From assembly GCF_001441615.1 (NCBI RefSeq), contig NZ_LAXJ01000023.1:58101-122100 (forward strand): a stretch of 64,000 bases of DNA, in the 5' to 3' direction. The DNA is from Roseovarius atlanticus. Lineage in GTDB: Bacteria; Pseudomonadota; Alphaproteobacteria; Rhodobacterales; Rhodobacteraceae. Under the pieces are notes generated by a model, which worked only from the letters and a program-made list of their open reading frames with translations, did not search any database and was not told the origin of the DNA. Positions 27,818 through 35,797 of the stretch are shown here, piece by piece (positions within the stretch are counted from its first letter, which is position 1; each line of letters begins with the position of its first letter). The position numbers and the translations under genes were made by a program.

Positions 27818-28852
27818 ATGTCTGTTACCACTATCGGTCTCGATCTCGCAAAATCGGTTTTCCAGATCCACGGCGTCGATGCCGCCGGACATCTCGTTCT
27901 CAAGCGGCGCATTCGGCGTCATGGCCTACTGGCCTTCTTCGAAGCGTTACCGCCCTGTCTGGTCGGCATGGAGGCATGCTCGAGCGCACACCACTGGGCG
28001 CGCGAACTGGTCGAATTGGGCCACGACGCTCGGCTAGTTCCTCCGCAATACGTGAAGCCTTATGTGAAGCGGAACAAGACGGATGCGGCAGATGCGGAGG
28101 CGATTTGCGAAGCTGTCGGCCGTCCGAACATACGGTTTGTTCCGATCAAATCCCGGGAAAGCCAAGGGCTGCTGACATTGCACCGTGTGCGATCGCTCCT
28201 CTTGCGGCAACGGACGGCCAGCGTGAATGCGGCACGGGGGCTTCTCAGTGAGTTCGGGATTGTCGCTGCTAAAGGCATCTGTCGTGTTGGCGCCCTCCGG
28301 GGGGACATGGAGGCTGCCAACGAAGAGGTTCTGCCGCGGGAAGCTCGGGCGGCGCTCGATGCGTTGTTCGAGCATCTTGATGCACTGACGGCGAAGCTCG
28401 ATGCCGTCGACCAAGAGATCCTCGCCTGGCACAAGGCAAGCGAGGCGAGTCAACGACTCGCCACGGCACCGGGCGTCGGCCCACTGACGGCGACGGCTCT
28501 GATCGCTGCGGTTGGAGATGCCTCCCAGTTCGTGTCGGCACGCCACTTTGCCGCTTGGCTGGGTCTTACACCGCGAATGTCGGCGAGCGGAAGTCGAGAA
28601 CACACCGGACGGATCAGCAAGGGCGGGGATCGTTATCTGCGAACGCTATTGATCCATGGCGCAAGAGCGATGGTCGGCACCAGCTTCCGGCGTGGAGTAA
28701 AGCCACGCCCGTGGCTTCAGGCGTTGATTGGCCGACGCCCGGTTAACGTTGCGGCAGTGGCCGTTGCACACAAGACGGCTCGCGCACTTTGGGCGATGAT
28801 CCGACGGGAGGAGACGTATCGGCAGCCCGCCGTATTCGTAACCGCCGCCTGA
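27818..28852 (+). CDS. IS110-family DEDD transposase/recombinase (copy 2)
   Basis: A 344-residue recombinase: TIGLDLAKSVFQIHGVDAAG (DEDD start), LVGMEACSSAHHWARELVELGH near residue 45, KTDAADAEAICEAV near 88, and the C-terminal Tnp domain TAPGVGPLTATALIAAVGDA / FAAWLGLTPRMSASGSREHTGRISKGGDRYLRTLL near 220-275. TTAGGAGCCAGCC before the ATG is a good ribosome-binding site. Intact. It is only distantly similar to the copy 1 enzyme. Confidence 0.94.
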   Translation: MSVTTIGLDLAKSVFQIHGVDAAGHLVLKRRIRRHGLLAFFEALPPCLVGMEACSSAHHWARELVELGHDARLVPPQYVKPYVKRNKTDAADAEAICEAVGRPNIRFVPIKSRESQGLLTLHRVRSLLLRQRTASVNAARGLLSEFGIVAAKGICRVGALRGDMEAANEEVLPREARAALDALFEHLDALTAKLDAVDQEILAWHKASEASQRLATAPGVGPLTATALIAAVGDASQFVSARHFAAWLGLTPRMSASGSREHTGRISKGGDRYLRTLLIHGARAMVGTSFRRGVKPRPWLQALIGRRPVNVAAVAVAHKTARALWAMIRREETYRQPAVFVTAA

Positions 28853-29096
28853 TAGAGATCGGCGTCGCGCAAGCCGCGACGTCGGCTTGCGAGGGAAGCA
28901 AACGATGATGGCAGACCCGGGCAACCGGGGTTCGGCAAAGGCCCATGAAATGATGTGAGCCGACGTGAGCTCGTCCATTTGTCTGGTCGTCGAACCGCGG
29001 AAACCATCAAGGCCAGCGGCGGTGACGCCGCACCAACAGGCCGGATACACGACTGCAAGCACCGGTATCGCCACGATCGAATAAATCCCTTGCAAA
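28853..29096 (+). ncRNA. Putative bridge RNA region of IS110/IS1111 copy 2
   Basis: A 244-bp non-coding tail after the recombinase. AACGATGATGGCAGACC (28901-28917) is nearly the complement of the rebuilt target, with ATGGCAGACC (28908-28917) an exact complement of GGTCTGCCAT at 27735-27744. A sense-like segment CCATTTGTC follows about 60 nt later (target: CCATTCGTC). This pairing pattern is what two target guides of a bridge RNA would show. The extent and fold of the RNA are inferred. Confidence 0.5.
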
Positions 29097-30570
29097 GAAG
29101 AGGTGGTCCATACACGTCGTTCTGCTCGAACAGCACGGCGCCGATCAGGCGGGTGATGGAGTCCTCGTTGGGAAAGATCCCGACGACGTCGGCGCGGCGC
29201 TTGACCTCCTTGTTGAGGCGCTCGATCGGATTTGTGGAATGCAGTTTGGTGCGGTGCTGGCGGGGAAATGCCATGTAGGCCAGCACGTCGTGCTCGCTGG
29301 CGTCCATCAGCTCGGCGAGTGTGGGCCAGCGCGTCCGGAGCTGATCGGCCACGTGGCGCCACATCTGCCCGGCCTGTGTGCGGTCGGGCTGGTCGAAGGC
29401 CTGGCGGATGGCGGCCACCGAGACGATCCGTCCGCCCCGACGCACCTTGAGGTAGGTGGCGTCGAGCCAGACATAGGGCCAGTCGCCGGTGAGCGGACGG
29501 TTCAGGAAATCGTTCACCCGCTCGTCGATATCCTTGCAGAGCTTGGAGACCGTGCTCTTGGAGATGCCGGAGAGCCCCATCGCCTGCGCCAGCTCGTCGA
29601 CACGACGGGTGGAGACGCCGCCGATCCAGGCTTCCTGGATCACGGCAACCAGCGCCTTCTCGGAGGTCTTGCGCGCCTCCAGGAAGCCGGGGAAATAGCT
29701 GCCCTGCCGCAACTTGGGCACCTTCAGGTTCAGCGTGCCAAGGCGGGTGTCGAGCGCGCGTTCTCGATACCCGTTGCGCCAGGTCGTGCGGCCCTCTGCC
29801 CGCTCATGCCGGCCGGCGCTGATCAGTCCCTCGACATCGGTCTCCATGAGAAGTTGAAGAACGGCCTCGGCGACGGCGCGCAGAAAATCGCCCTGATCGT
29901 GCTTTTGCAGAAGCTCGGAAAGGTCCATGTTGGTCTTGGTCATCGGGGTCTCCGTGTGGTTCGTGGTTGAAGCTGCGAAACTCCACCTCGACCATACACC
30001 TCGATGGCCACCAGAATTACACCGATCGTGCCGGTGAAATTACACCACGTGCTCGGACACTAACCATACGGAATTGCGCGTTAAAAAGCCGAAGTCCGGA
30101 GAACACAATGCCCGCACCAGTGAAGAAGCTTTGGGGATCATCCGCGAGATGGCGGGACGCTGGTCCGATGAGGCGATCGCAGCCTGTCTCAACCGCATGG
30201 GCATGCCGACCGGTCAGGGCAAGACATGGAATGCGAAACGTGTTTCATCCATCCGGCGTGTAAATGATATTCACGGATACCTGTCTGCCGACAAGGATGG
30301 CCCGTGGCGCACCATGACCGAGGCGGCGAAAGAGCTTGGTGTCACCAATCACGTCATCCGCAAGCTGATAAAGGACGGTATTCTGCCCGCAAATCAGGTG
30401 GTCGATGGCGCACCGTACCAAATACGGACAACCGACCTGCATTCGGATAACGTCAAAGCCGCCCTTTCACGAAAAAGACGCCCGTGTCGCGACGAGTGTG
30501 ACGAGCAGCTTTCAATGTTTACAAGCGCTTACGAAGGGGGTGCACAATGACCAACCAACGGCAATTTTCC

Positions 30571-31909
30571 TGATCTGGTTCTCGACCGGGTTGGTGTCCA
30601 GCTCCAGACGGCCGTCTTTAAGGAAGCGCGTCAGGCCGGGCCAGCGCGCCAGGGTGTAGCGGATGTCCTCGGCCAGCTTTGACGAACGCGGGATGCGCGA
30701 CAGCTGCGCCTCGAGCCAAGGGCGGAAGGCGGCAATGATCGGTGCGGAGAGTTCGCGCCGGGCGGCAAGCCGTGCTTCGGGACCCAGCCCGCGCACGGAT
30801 TTCTCGATGGCATAGAGCTCGGCGATCTGGCGCAGGGCTTCCTCGGCAATCGGTGAGGCGTCCTTTTCCAGGCGTTTCACGAACCGCCGACGCGCATGGG
30901 TCCAGCAATGGACGAGGGTCCATGGGCCCACAGGCCGGTCGACCTTGGTGAGCTTGTCATAGGCTTCATAACCGTCGCATTGCACGAAGCGCCCGCGATA
31001 GCCCTCGAGGAAGCGAAGCGCATGCACGGCGCCGCGGCCGGGCGCGTAGTGGAACATCACCACGGGAGGGCCGGCACCGCCGTGACCCCGGTCATCGGCG
31101 ACAATGGCCCAAAAGTAGCCGGTTTTCGTTTTTCGTCGTCCAGGATCCAGCACCGGGGCCCGGGTCTCAACCATGAACACCCGATCCGCGACCTTCAGCC
31201 GCTCCTGCAGGTGATCGGCGATCGGGCGCAGGTGGAAGCAGGCGCGCCCGACCCAGTTGCCGAGCGTCGCCCGGTCCAGGGTGATCCCCTGCCGGGTATA
31301 GATTTCGGCCTGGCGGTAGAATGGAAGGTGGTCGCCGAACTTGGCCACCATGACCTGCGCGATCAGCGCCTCGGTAGGCAGCCCGCCGGGCACGACATGT
31401 TCCGGGGCATGCGCTTGCACCACCGCGCCGGAGCAACGCCGGCAGGCATATCTGGGGCGCCGGGTAACCAGCACGCGGAGCTGGGCTGGCACCACGTCCA
31501 GCCGCTCGGAGACATCCTCGCCAATCTTGGCCATCTCACCGCAACCGCACGGACACATCGTGGTCTCCGGTTCGATGATCCGTTCGACCCGGGGCAGATG
31601 CTTCGGGAGATGCCCGCGGTTGCGGTTCGGCGCGCCGCTCTCGGCAGCACCTTGCCCCTTCAGCGCGCGCCGCACCTTCTCCTGCGCCGCGTCCAGCACG
31701 CCCTGCGCCAGTTCGACATCTTCGAGCGGCAGGTTGAACTGCTCCGGATCGAGCTTTTCGGATTTCCGCCCGAACTTCTCCCGCCGCAACTCGCTGACAA
31801 TGCTTTCCAGCCGTTTCTGGGACTCGACCGCATCTGCCAGTGCCGCCTCGGTCTCGGCGAGGCGGGCCTTCAGAAGCGCATTCTCTTCGGCCAGGGCGGT
31901 GTCGGTCAT
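30571..31909 (-). pseudogene. IS66 TnpC, N-terminal and central piece
   Basis: Start at ATG 31909 (MTDTALAEENALLKARLAET), then the coiled-coil and SELRREKFGRKSEKLDPEQF. The zinc-binding region CPCGCGEMAKIGEDVSERLD, LIAQVMVAKFGDHLPFYRQAEIYTRQGITLDRATL, and the DDE core (FVQCDGYEAYDKL; LELDTNPVENQIR) follow. The frame leaves IS66 similarity after NQIR at about 30571 and ends at 30512 in foreign sequence. The missing C-terminal domain sits at 25303-25522. It was functional-looking before the cassette inserted. Confidence 0.9.
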
Positions 31910-31977
31910 GGCTGCGATCAAGCACATGGGCGGGATCCCCACCACCGACAAATCATCGCCGAGTCACTCTGCCGCAG

Positions 31978-32121
31978 TTACCCGGCCAGTTCCGGTCGCC
32001 GCACACGTTCGGGACGGACAAGCCGCCAATCGAGACCTTCGAACAGCGCCGAGAACTGCGCAGGCGACATCTTCATCACGCCGTCCTGCGCCTTGGGCCA
32101 GACAAACTTCGCGCCTTCCAG
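31978..32121 (-). pseudogene. IS66 TnpB, C-terminal fragment
   Basis: Reads LEGAKFVWPKAQDGVMKMSP, then FSALFEGLDWRLVRPERVRR, the last about 47 residues of the IS66 Orf2/TnpB protein. It sits immediately upstream of tnpC as in intact IS66 elements. The preceding residues belong to the IS6-type fragment, so the N-terminal two thirds are lost. Confidence 0.8.
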
Positions 32122-32184
32122 ATGGGGTGGTTGCCGCCCTCCCCAGACGGCATCGCGATGTGCCAATTCTTTCCACTCCCGCTA

Positions 32185-32450
32185 TTGATCGGAACCACAA
32201 CCTCATAGAGGTGCCAATTGTCGTTCGGCTGTGGCCGGTCGCGGCGGATGCAGCCAGCAAAATGCGCCCCAAGACGATTGACCCAGAGACGGATCGTTTC
32301 GCGGCTTACAATCACGCCACGCTCGGCAAGCAGATCCTCGACATCCGCCGTGCTAGGCGCGAACCAATGGCACCCCCAGACCGCGTAATCGATGATCTCA
32401 CGGGGGTGACGAAAGCCCTTAAGGCGTAGCATTGTGCCCCGTATTTTCAT
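32185..32450 (-). pseudogene. IS6-family transposase, N-terminal fragment
   Basis: From ATG 32450: MKIRGTMLRLKGFRHPREII, then FAPSTADVEDLLAERGVIVS and GAHFAGCIRRDRPQPNDNWH, ending after YEVVVPIN where similarity stops (about 32185). The DDE core begins at this point and is missing. It closely parallels the decayed IS6-type copy at 43320-44064. 32122-32184 is short filler of unclear origin. Confidence 0.8.
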
Positions 32451-32537
32451 GCGCCACCCTATAGCCAACTCAACAGGACTGAACAACTTGGCAATGCCAC
32501 TGAAACCACTGCGGTTTGCTGCTAAGCCAAATCAAAT

Positions 32538-32566
32538 TTACTTTACCGAATAGACTGTACAGTAAA
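32538..32566. promoter_or_regulatory. Palindromic site before the TetR gene, probable operator
   Basis: ACTGTACAGT (32554-32563) is a perfect 10-bp palindrome. TTTACT (32538-32543) and AGTAAA (32561-32566) form a second, overlapping inverted pair. It lies 43-70 bp upstream of the TetR start, a position typical of autoregulatory TetR operators. Confidence 0.4.
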
Positions 32567-32608
32567 GATTCGAAATCTTACGGTCCTGCGCCTGACAAGG
32601 AGAACGAG

Positions 32609-33217
32609 ATGCCCGAGAGAAAAATGGCCGACGTCATGGTTGGTGCGCGCGAGGTTTTCTTCCGATGCGGTTACGAAGGAGCCACGGTCGATGCGATTGC
32701 CGCTGAAGGAAAAGTGTCGAAGGCAACCATGTATTCGTATTACCCGACCAAGGAGCAACTGTTCCTGAGCGTGGTTGAATCCGAATGCGGTCGGCTTGCG
32801 GACGAAATCCTCCGGCCCTTGATCGCGTCTTTGGAGCCGCGCGCCCAGTTGGAAGAACTCGCCCTGCGCATGGTCGACCTCACCTTGGACGACACCTACA
32901 TCCGTCTCCTGCGAACGTGCGTTGGCGCCTCCGAGGCACTGCCCGAAGTGAGTGAGGTTTATTTTCGCGCAGGCCCGAAACCTGCCCGCGAACTCGTCGG
33001 TCGGATTCTGGAGCGCCTTACGCGCGAAGGCGCGCTCGATGTCGATGACGTCCGGCGCGCGTCCGATCACTTCATACACCTTTGCGTTTCGGGGCTACTT
33101 ATGCCGCGCCTTCTCGCAGTGAAACGAGCAGTCCACCGCGATAAACATGCGGGCGAAGCGGTCGCTGCATTCCTGCGACTCTACGGTAGCGGCCACAGAG
33201 ACAATTTTTCAGATTGA
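32609..33217 (+). CDS. TetR/AcrR-family transcriptional regulator
   Basis: A 202-residue TetR-type regulator. The N-terminal HTH is AREVFFRCGYEGATVDAIAAEGKVSKATMYSYYPTKEQLF (residues 12-51), followed by a helical ligand-binding domain (a C-terminal TetR_C-like region with RLLRTCVGASEALPEVSEVY). The ATG at 32609 follows AAGGAGAA, which decides the start. Upstream is an operator-like palindrome. Before the IS6 insertion at 33317 it would have neighboured the ligase/Liv operon ending at 34326, which it may regulate; this is inference. Confidence 0.88.
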   Translation: MPERKMADVMVGAREVFFRCGYEGATVDAIAAEGKVSKATMYSYYPTKEQLFLSVVESECGRLADEILRPLIASLEPRAQLEELALRMVDLTLDDTYIRLLRTCVGASEALPEVSEVYFRAGPKPARELVGRILERLTREGALDVDDVRRASDHFIHLCVSGLLMPRLLAVKRAVHRDKHAGEAVAAFLRLYGSGHRDNFSD

Positions 33218-33316
33218 GCTCGCTTGCCAAATACGGGGCAGCGCATTAGCTCACCCAATGACTTAACCGACCGGACGGTACAGGGTGACTGCACAAGTGA
33301 AAAAGCAACCGAAGAA

Positions 33317-34135
33317 GGGACTGTTGCATTAATTCCGCCGGTGCACATTGGTCCGGCAGGATGCTGGGGTCACGCGGCGGCTTCGAACAGCTCGCGGATG
33401 AACTTGATTTCGCCTCGGACGCCAGGTTCTTTGTGTTGGATATGACCTCGTTTGACAGTGCGGATCGTCTCGATCCCGCTGAGCGTCGCCTTAGCCGTTC
33501 GCAATGATCGGAAACTTTGCCGGTATCCAAACAGCCGCTTTATGGCCGCGTGATCGCTCTCGATTAGGTTGTTTCGCCACTTGCGATCGATATGCCGAAT
33601 GCCGTCGAAATGCGGGTCATACCGATGATTGATTTCCCGAATGACGCGCCGGTAGGTGTGCGCCTTGTCTGTGCAGATGGTGACTGGCCGGTGCAGCCGC
33701 ACGCGTTCGATCGCCTTGTTGAGAAATGACCTGGCTGCCTTGGCATCCCGCCGCGCAGTCAGACGAAAATCTACCATTTGGCCATTGGCATCGACCGCGC
33801 GCCAGAGATAACGCCATTTGCCGCCTACGCGGATATATGTCTCATCCACGTGCCAATCGACACTCGCCCGACGCAGGTGTTTCTCTGTGCGCTTCGTCAG
33901 TTCAGGCCCGAACTTTTGAACCCATCGATAGACGGTCGACCTGTCGACGGTGATGCCTTGCTCAGCCAGAAGATCGACCACGTCCTGATAGGATAATGGA
34001 AACCTTAGGTACCAGCGCACAGCGCAAAGTATGATATCACGTGGAAAACGGTGATGTTTGAACGGTGATGGGCGCGGCATATCCAACCTCAAAAGCCTCA
34101 AACTGTCCGCGCACGCCAAATATTGCAACAGTCCC
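33317..34135 (-). mobile_element. Complete IS6-family insertion sequence, about 820 bp
   Basis: Terminal inverted repeats GGGACTGTTGCA (33317-33328) and TGCAACAGTCCC (34124-34135) enclose one transposase gene. The ends match the GGxACTGTTGCA type of IS26-like elements. The 8-bp flanks (CCGAAGAA and CTCCTAAG) differ, so there is no target duplication; the element probably arrived by, or later took part in, replicon fusion or deletion. 33218-33316 and 34136-34325 contain no gene that I can see. Confidence 0.88.
33370..34080 (-). CDS. IS6-family transposase (IS26-like)
   Basis: A 236-residue transposase starting MPRPSPFKHHRFPRDIILCA at ATG 34080. HTH: VDLLAEQGITVDRSTVYRWVQKFG. DDE residues: Asp in DWHVDETYIRVGGKWRYLWRAVD, Asp in VTICTDKAHTYRRV, and Glu in RNNLIESDHAAIKRLF. 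Full length for the family and apparently intact. The frame extends upstream to 34128 without similarity. Confidence 0.95.
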   Translation of the reverse strand: MPRPSPFKHHRFPRDIILCAVRWYLRFPLSYQDVVDLLAEQGITVDRSTVYRWVQKFGPELTKRTEKHLRRASVDWHVDETYIRVGGKWRYLWRAVDANGQMVDFRLTARRDAKAARSFLNKAIERVRLHRPVTICTDKAHTYRRVIREINHRYDPHFDGIRHIDRKWRNNLIESDHAAIKRLFGYRQSFRSLRTAKATLSGIETIRTVKRGHIQHKEPGVRGEIKFIRELFEAAA

Positions 34136-34325
34136 CTCCTAAGAGGTTACGATGTGCCAGAAACCCTCTCTTATCAAATCGCCCTAAACTGCCCCATTGG
34201 CGCTGACGTTAGACACCTACCACGTCGACCACCAGGTTTTGCCCACTCCTATGCGCGCGTAATCTTCGACCCAAAGCGCCAGCGAAGACGAGCGCGACGG
34301 GCCGCTGCTTCCAGCAGCGCCTCGC

Positions 34326-35048
34326 TCAAAGGCCGAGATAGGCCTCGCGCACCTGATCGTTGTGCTCTAGCTCTTTTCCGCTGCCGCTGAGTACGATGCG
34401 CCCGTTCTCCATGACGTAGGCTCGCGTGGCGAGTTCCAGAGCAATATGCGCGTTCTGTTCTACCAGCAGGACCTCGACACCGTTGCGAGAAATCGTCTCG
34501 ATGATGTCACAGATGGTGTTAACGACAGCCGGAGCGAGACCGATCGTCGGCTCGTCGAGCAGCACGAGACGAGGCGATGCCATCAATGCGCGCCCGACGG
34601 CCAGCATCTGCTGCTGCCCCCCGCTGAGGTCGCTTGCGGGCGCGTTCAGCCGGTCGCGCAGCGCGGGAAAGTGTCCGAGCACGGTTTCGAAATCCGCCGG
34701 GATTGCCGACCGGTCGTCGCGACTATAGGCGCCTGTCATCAGGTTGTCGCGCACGCTCATCTGACCGAACAGACGGCGCCCTTCGGGAACCAGCGTCACG
34801 CCTGCCTGCACCATCTCGGCCGGCGTCCTCCCGCCGACGTCCTGGCCAAAGAGGTGAACGCTTCCGCGGTCGGGAACAAGCAATCCGGCGATTGCCTTCA
34901 TCAGCGTCGTCTTGCCTGCGCCGTTGGAGCCGACGATCGTCGTGATGGCTCCACGCTCGATTTCGAGCGAAACATCCAGCAAGGCCGGCACGCCATGGTA
35001 GCTGACGCACAGCCCGTCGACGGATAGAATTTCGGTGTCAGCAGTCAT
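34326..35048 (-). CDS. livF: Branched-chain-amino-acid-type ABC transporter ATPase LivF
   Basis: A 240-residue ABC ATPase. Walker A is VGSNGAGKTTLM near residue 38, followed by LVPEGRRLFGQMSVRDNLMTGAY, the signature DLSGGQQQMLAVGRALM, and Walker B PRLVLLDEPTIGLAP. The last gene of the minus-strand operon; its ATG overlaps the LivG stop. A short hairpin (CGCTGC/GCAGCG, 34303-34319) just beyond the stop may aid termination. Liv-type transporters import amino acids but also many carboxylates; the acyl-CoA ligase in this operon favours a carboxylic acid substrate. Confidence 0.93.
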   Translation of the reverse strand: MTADTEILSVDGLCVSYHGVPALLDVSLEIERGAITTIVGSNGAGKTTLMKAIAGLLVPDRGSVHLFGQDVGGRTPAEMVQAGVTLVPEGRRLFGQMSVRDNLMTGAYSRDDRSAIPADFETVLGHFPALRDRLNAPASDLSGGQQQMLAVGRALMASPRLVLLDEPTIGLAPAVVNTICDIIETISRNGVEVLLVEQNAHIALELATRAYVMENGRIVLSGSGKELEHNDQVREAYLGL

Positions 35049-35797
35049 CGGCCGCGCCCCAAATAAGCCTCAATCACCGCCTCATCGCGACTGACCGCTT
35101 CCGGCGAACCCTCGGCCAGGAGGCGACCGTAGTTGAGCACAATCACCCGGTCGCAGGCGCGCATGACCGCCCGCACGTTGTGCTCGACAAGCAGGATGGT
35201 CAGGCCATGCGTCGTGCGGAGTTTCTCGAAGAGTTCCAACGCCGCACCAACTTCGGCGCCCTGCAACCCGGTTAGCGGCTCGTCGAGGCACAGGATTTGC
35301 GGCTCGGCGGCGAGGGCGATCGCAATGCTCAACATTCGCTGCAGGCCATGCGGCAGGTTGCCGGCAATTATTTGCAGATGGTCGGCCAGACCGGTCATCG
35401 ATGCGACTTCGCGCACCTTTTCCATGCGCTTTTCATGCGCAAGCCGCTGGTGAAAGGTTCCGATGAGGATGTTGTCGACAACGCTCATTTCGCTGAGCAG
35501 GCTGTGGTGCTGAAAAGTGCGCACAAGGCCGAGACGGCTTATCGTCTTGGTGCTCGCGCCGGTCACGTCGCGCCCCTTCAAAAAGAGACGGCCACCGCTC
35601 GGTCGCAGAAAGCCGCTGATCAGGTTGAAGGTTGTGCTCTTGCCGGCGCCGTTCGGGCCGATAAGACCGAGGATCTCGCCTTGGCGCAGTTCGAAGGTGA
35701 AGTCGCTGACGGCTGTCAGGCCGCCAAAGCGTCGCTCCAGATGCTCTGCGCGCAGGATCACGTCGCCACCCGCGGGCGTGCTCGTCGCCGCGTTCAT
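35045..35797 (-). CDS. livG: Liv-type ABC transporter ATPase LivG
   Basis: A 250-residue ABC ATPase starting [20 protein letters not shown]. Walker [20 protein letters not shown]. LivG-specific [20 protein letters not shown]. Walker B region [18 protein letters not shown]. The Q-loop to signature segment [17 protein letters not shown] departs slightly from LSGGxxR (NLPHGLQRM), a variation seen in LivG proteins. The ATG at 35797 overlaps the LivM stop; the longer frame to 36118 is antisense-like extension and was rejected. Confidence 0.92.
   Translation of the reverse strand: MNAATSTPAGGDVILRAEHLERRFGGLTAVSDFTFELRQGEILGLIGPNGAGKSTTFNLISGFLRPSGGRLFLKGRDVTGASTKTISRLGLVRTFQHHSLLSEMSVVDNILIGTFHQRLAHEKRMEKVREVASMTGLADHLQIIAGNLPHGLQRMLSIAIALAAEPQILCLDEPLTGLQGAEVGAALELFEKLRTTHGLTILLVEHNVRAVMRACDRVIVLNYGRLLAEGSPEAVSRDEAVIEAYLGRGR

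Larger units (their letters stand above)
27745..29114 (+). mobile_element. IS110-family element, IS1111-like, about 1.37 kb (copy 2)
   Basis: A 15-bp perfect inverted repeat ATGGACCACCTCTTC (27753-27767) / GAAGAGGTGGTCCAT (29097-29111) bounds one DEDD transposase. The host IS256 transposase reads EQND on the right and WQTQKRY on the left, so the junctions are known to within a few bases: left after GGTCTGCCATT, right before CGTCGTTCTG. No target duplication is evident, as usual for the family. Different repeat sequence and different recombinase from copy 1, so it is a separate IS. Confidence 0.85.
27645..29943 (-). pseudogene. IS256-family transposase, internally deleted and split by IS110
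   Basis: Starts at 29943 (MTKTNMDLSELLQKHDQGDF), with GISKSTVSKLCKDIDERVNDF and the first catalytic Asp in YVWLDATYLKVR. It jumps from GGRIVSVAA directly to IRQAFDQPDRTQAGQMW, losing about 90 residues that normally include the second catalytic Asp (VSDAHEG block). It continues through the catalytic Glu (HSTNPIERLNKEVKRR) to AVLFEQND, where the IS110 element interrupts at about 29114. The C terminus (WQTQKRYMQVEAFAQIDEEE to TTTQAA, stop at 27645) lies on the other side. Inactive on both counts. Confidence 0.85.
27598..30064. mobile_element. IS256-family element containing a nested IS110 element
   Basis: The ends can be aligned as imperfect inverted repeats: the left reads GTCACGTCCGTCAAGGTGG inward, the right GTTAGTGTCCGAGCACGTGG inward, both followed by TGTAA-type sequence. 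It is flanked by an 8-bp direct repeat, as usual for IS256. The transposase (minus strand) is interrupted by an IS110/IS1111 element (27745-29114) and has an internal deletion. Host: large serine recombinase gene. Confidence 0.85.
25985..30550 (+). pseudogene. Large serine recombinase, split by an IS256 element
   Basis: The N-terminal piece (25985-27597) has the resolvase catalytic domain (RQAVIYVRQSTQSQVMTNLESQ; EVSRLARNGRDWHNMLELC; GSISEFELGVLRTRM), the recombinase domain (TPPIGYLWDRDAGV) and a zinc ribbon (LLCCARCGRRLHVVY ... YRCDN). It reads on to WKGGRHTE. The C-terminal piece resumes at 30073 with LRVKKPKSGEHNARTSEEAL, then MGMPTGQGKTWNAKRVSSIR and an excisionase-like HTH (MTEAAKELGVTNHVIRKLIKDG), ending at 30550. 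The 8-bp repeat CATACGGA at both breaks and the restored codon phase show these are one protein of about 695 residues. As it stands the first piece ends 8 codons into IS256 DNA. Confidence 0.88.
25523..30570. mobile_element. Serine-recombinase cassette inserted in IS66 tnpC (itself carrying IS256 and IS110)
   Basis: The interval between the two IS66 tnpC pieces. It holds a possible DUF5372-like frame, a 52-residue small ORF and a large serine recombinase, followed closely by the right boundary. Without the 2.47-kb IS256/IS110 insertion the cassette would be about 2.6 kb. No clear terminal inverted repeat was seen; the boundaries are set by where IS66 coding similarity stops (a few bases uncertain on each side). 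Confidence 0.7.
25283..32121. mobile_element. IS66-family element, split by a 5-kb insertion and truncated on the right
   Basis: The left terminus GTAAGCGCCTCGGC at 25283 carries the GTAAGCG start typical of IS66 ends, inserted in Tn3 tnpA. The minus-strand tnpC is in two pieces (25303 to about 25522 and about 30571-31909), separated by the serine-recombinase cassette. A tnpB 3' fragment follows (31978-32121), where the element is cut by an IS6-type fragment; the right end and tnpA are missing. Confidence 0.8.

Noticed and set aside
33309..34143. Target-site duplication around the complete IS6 element
   Set aside because: The 8 bases on each side (CCGAAGAA, CTCCTAAG) do not match, so no duplication is claimed.
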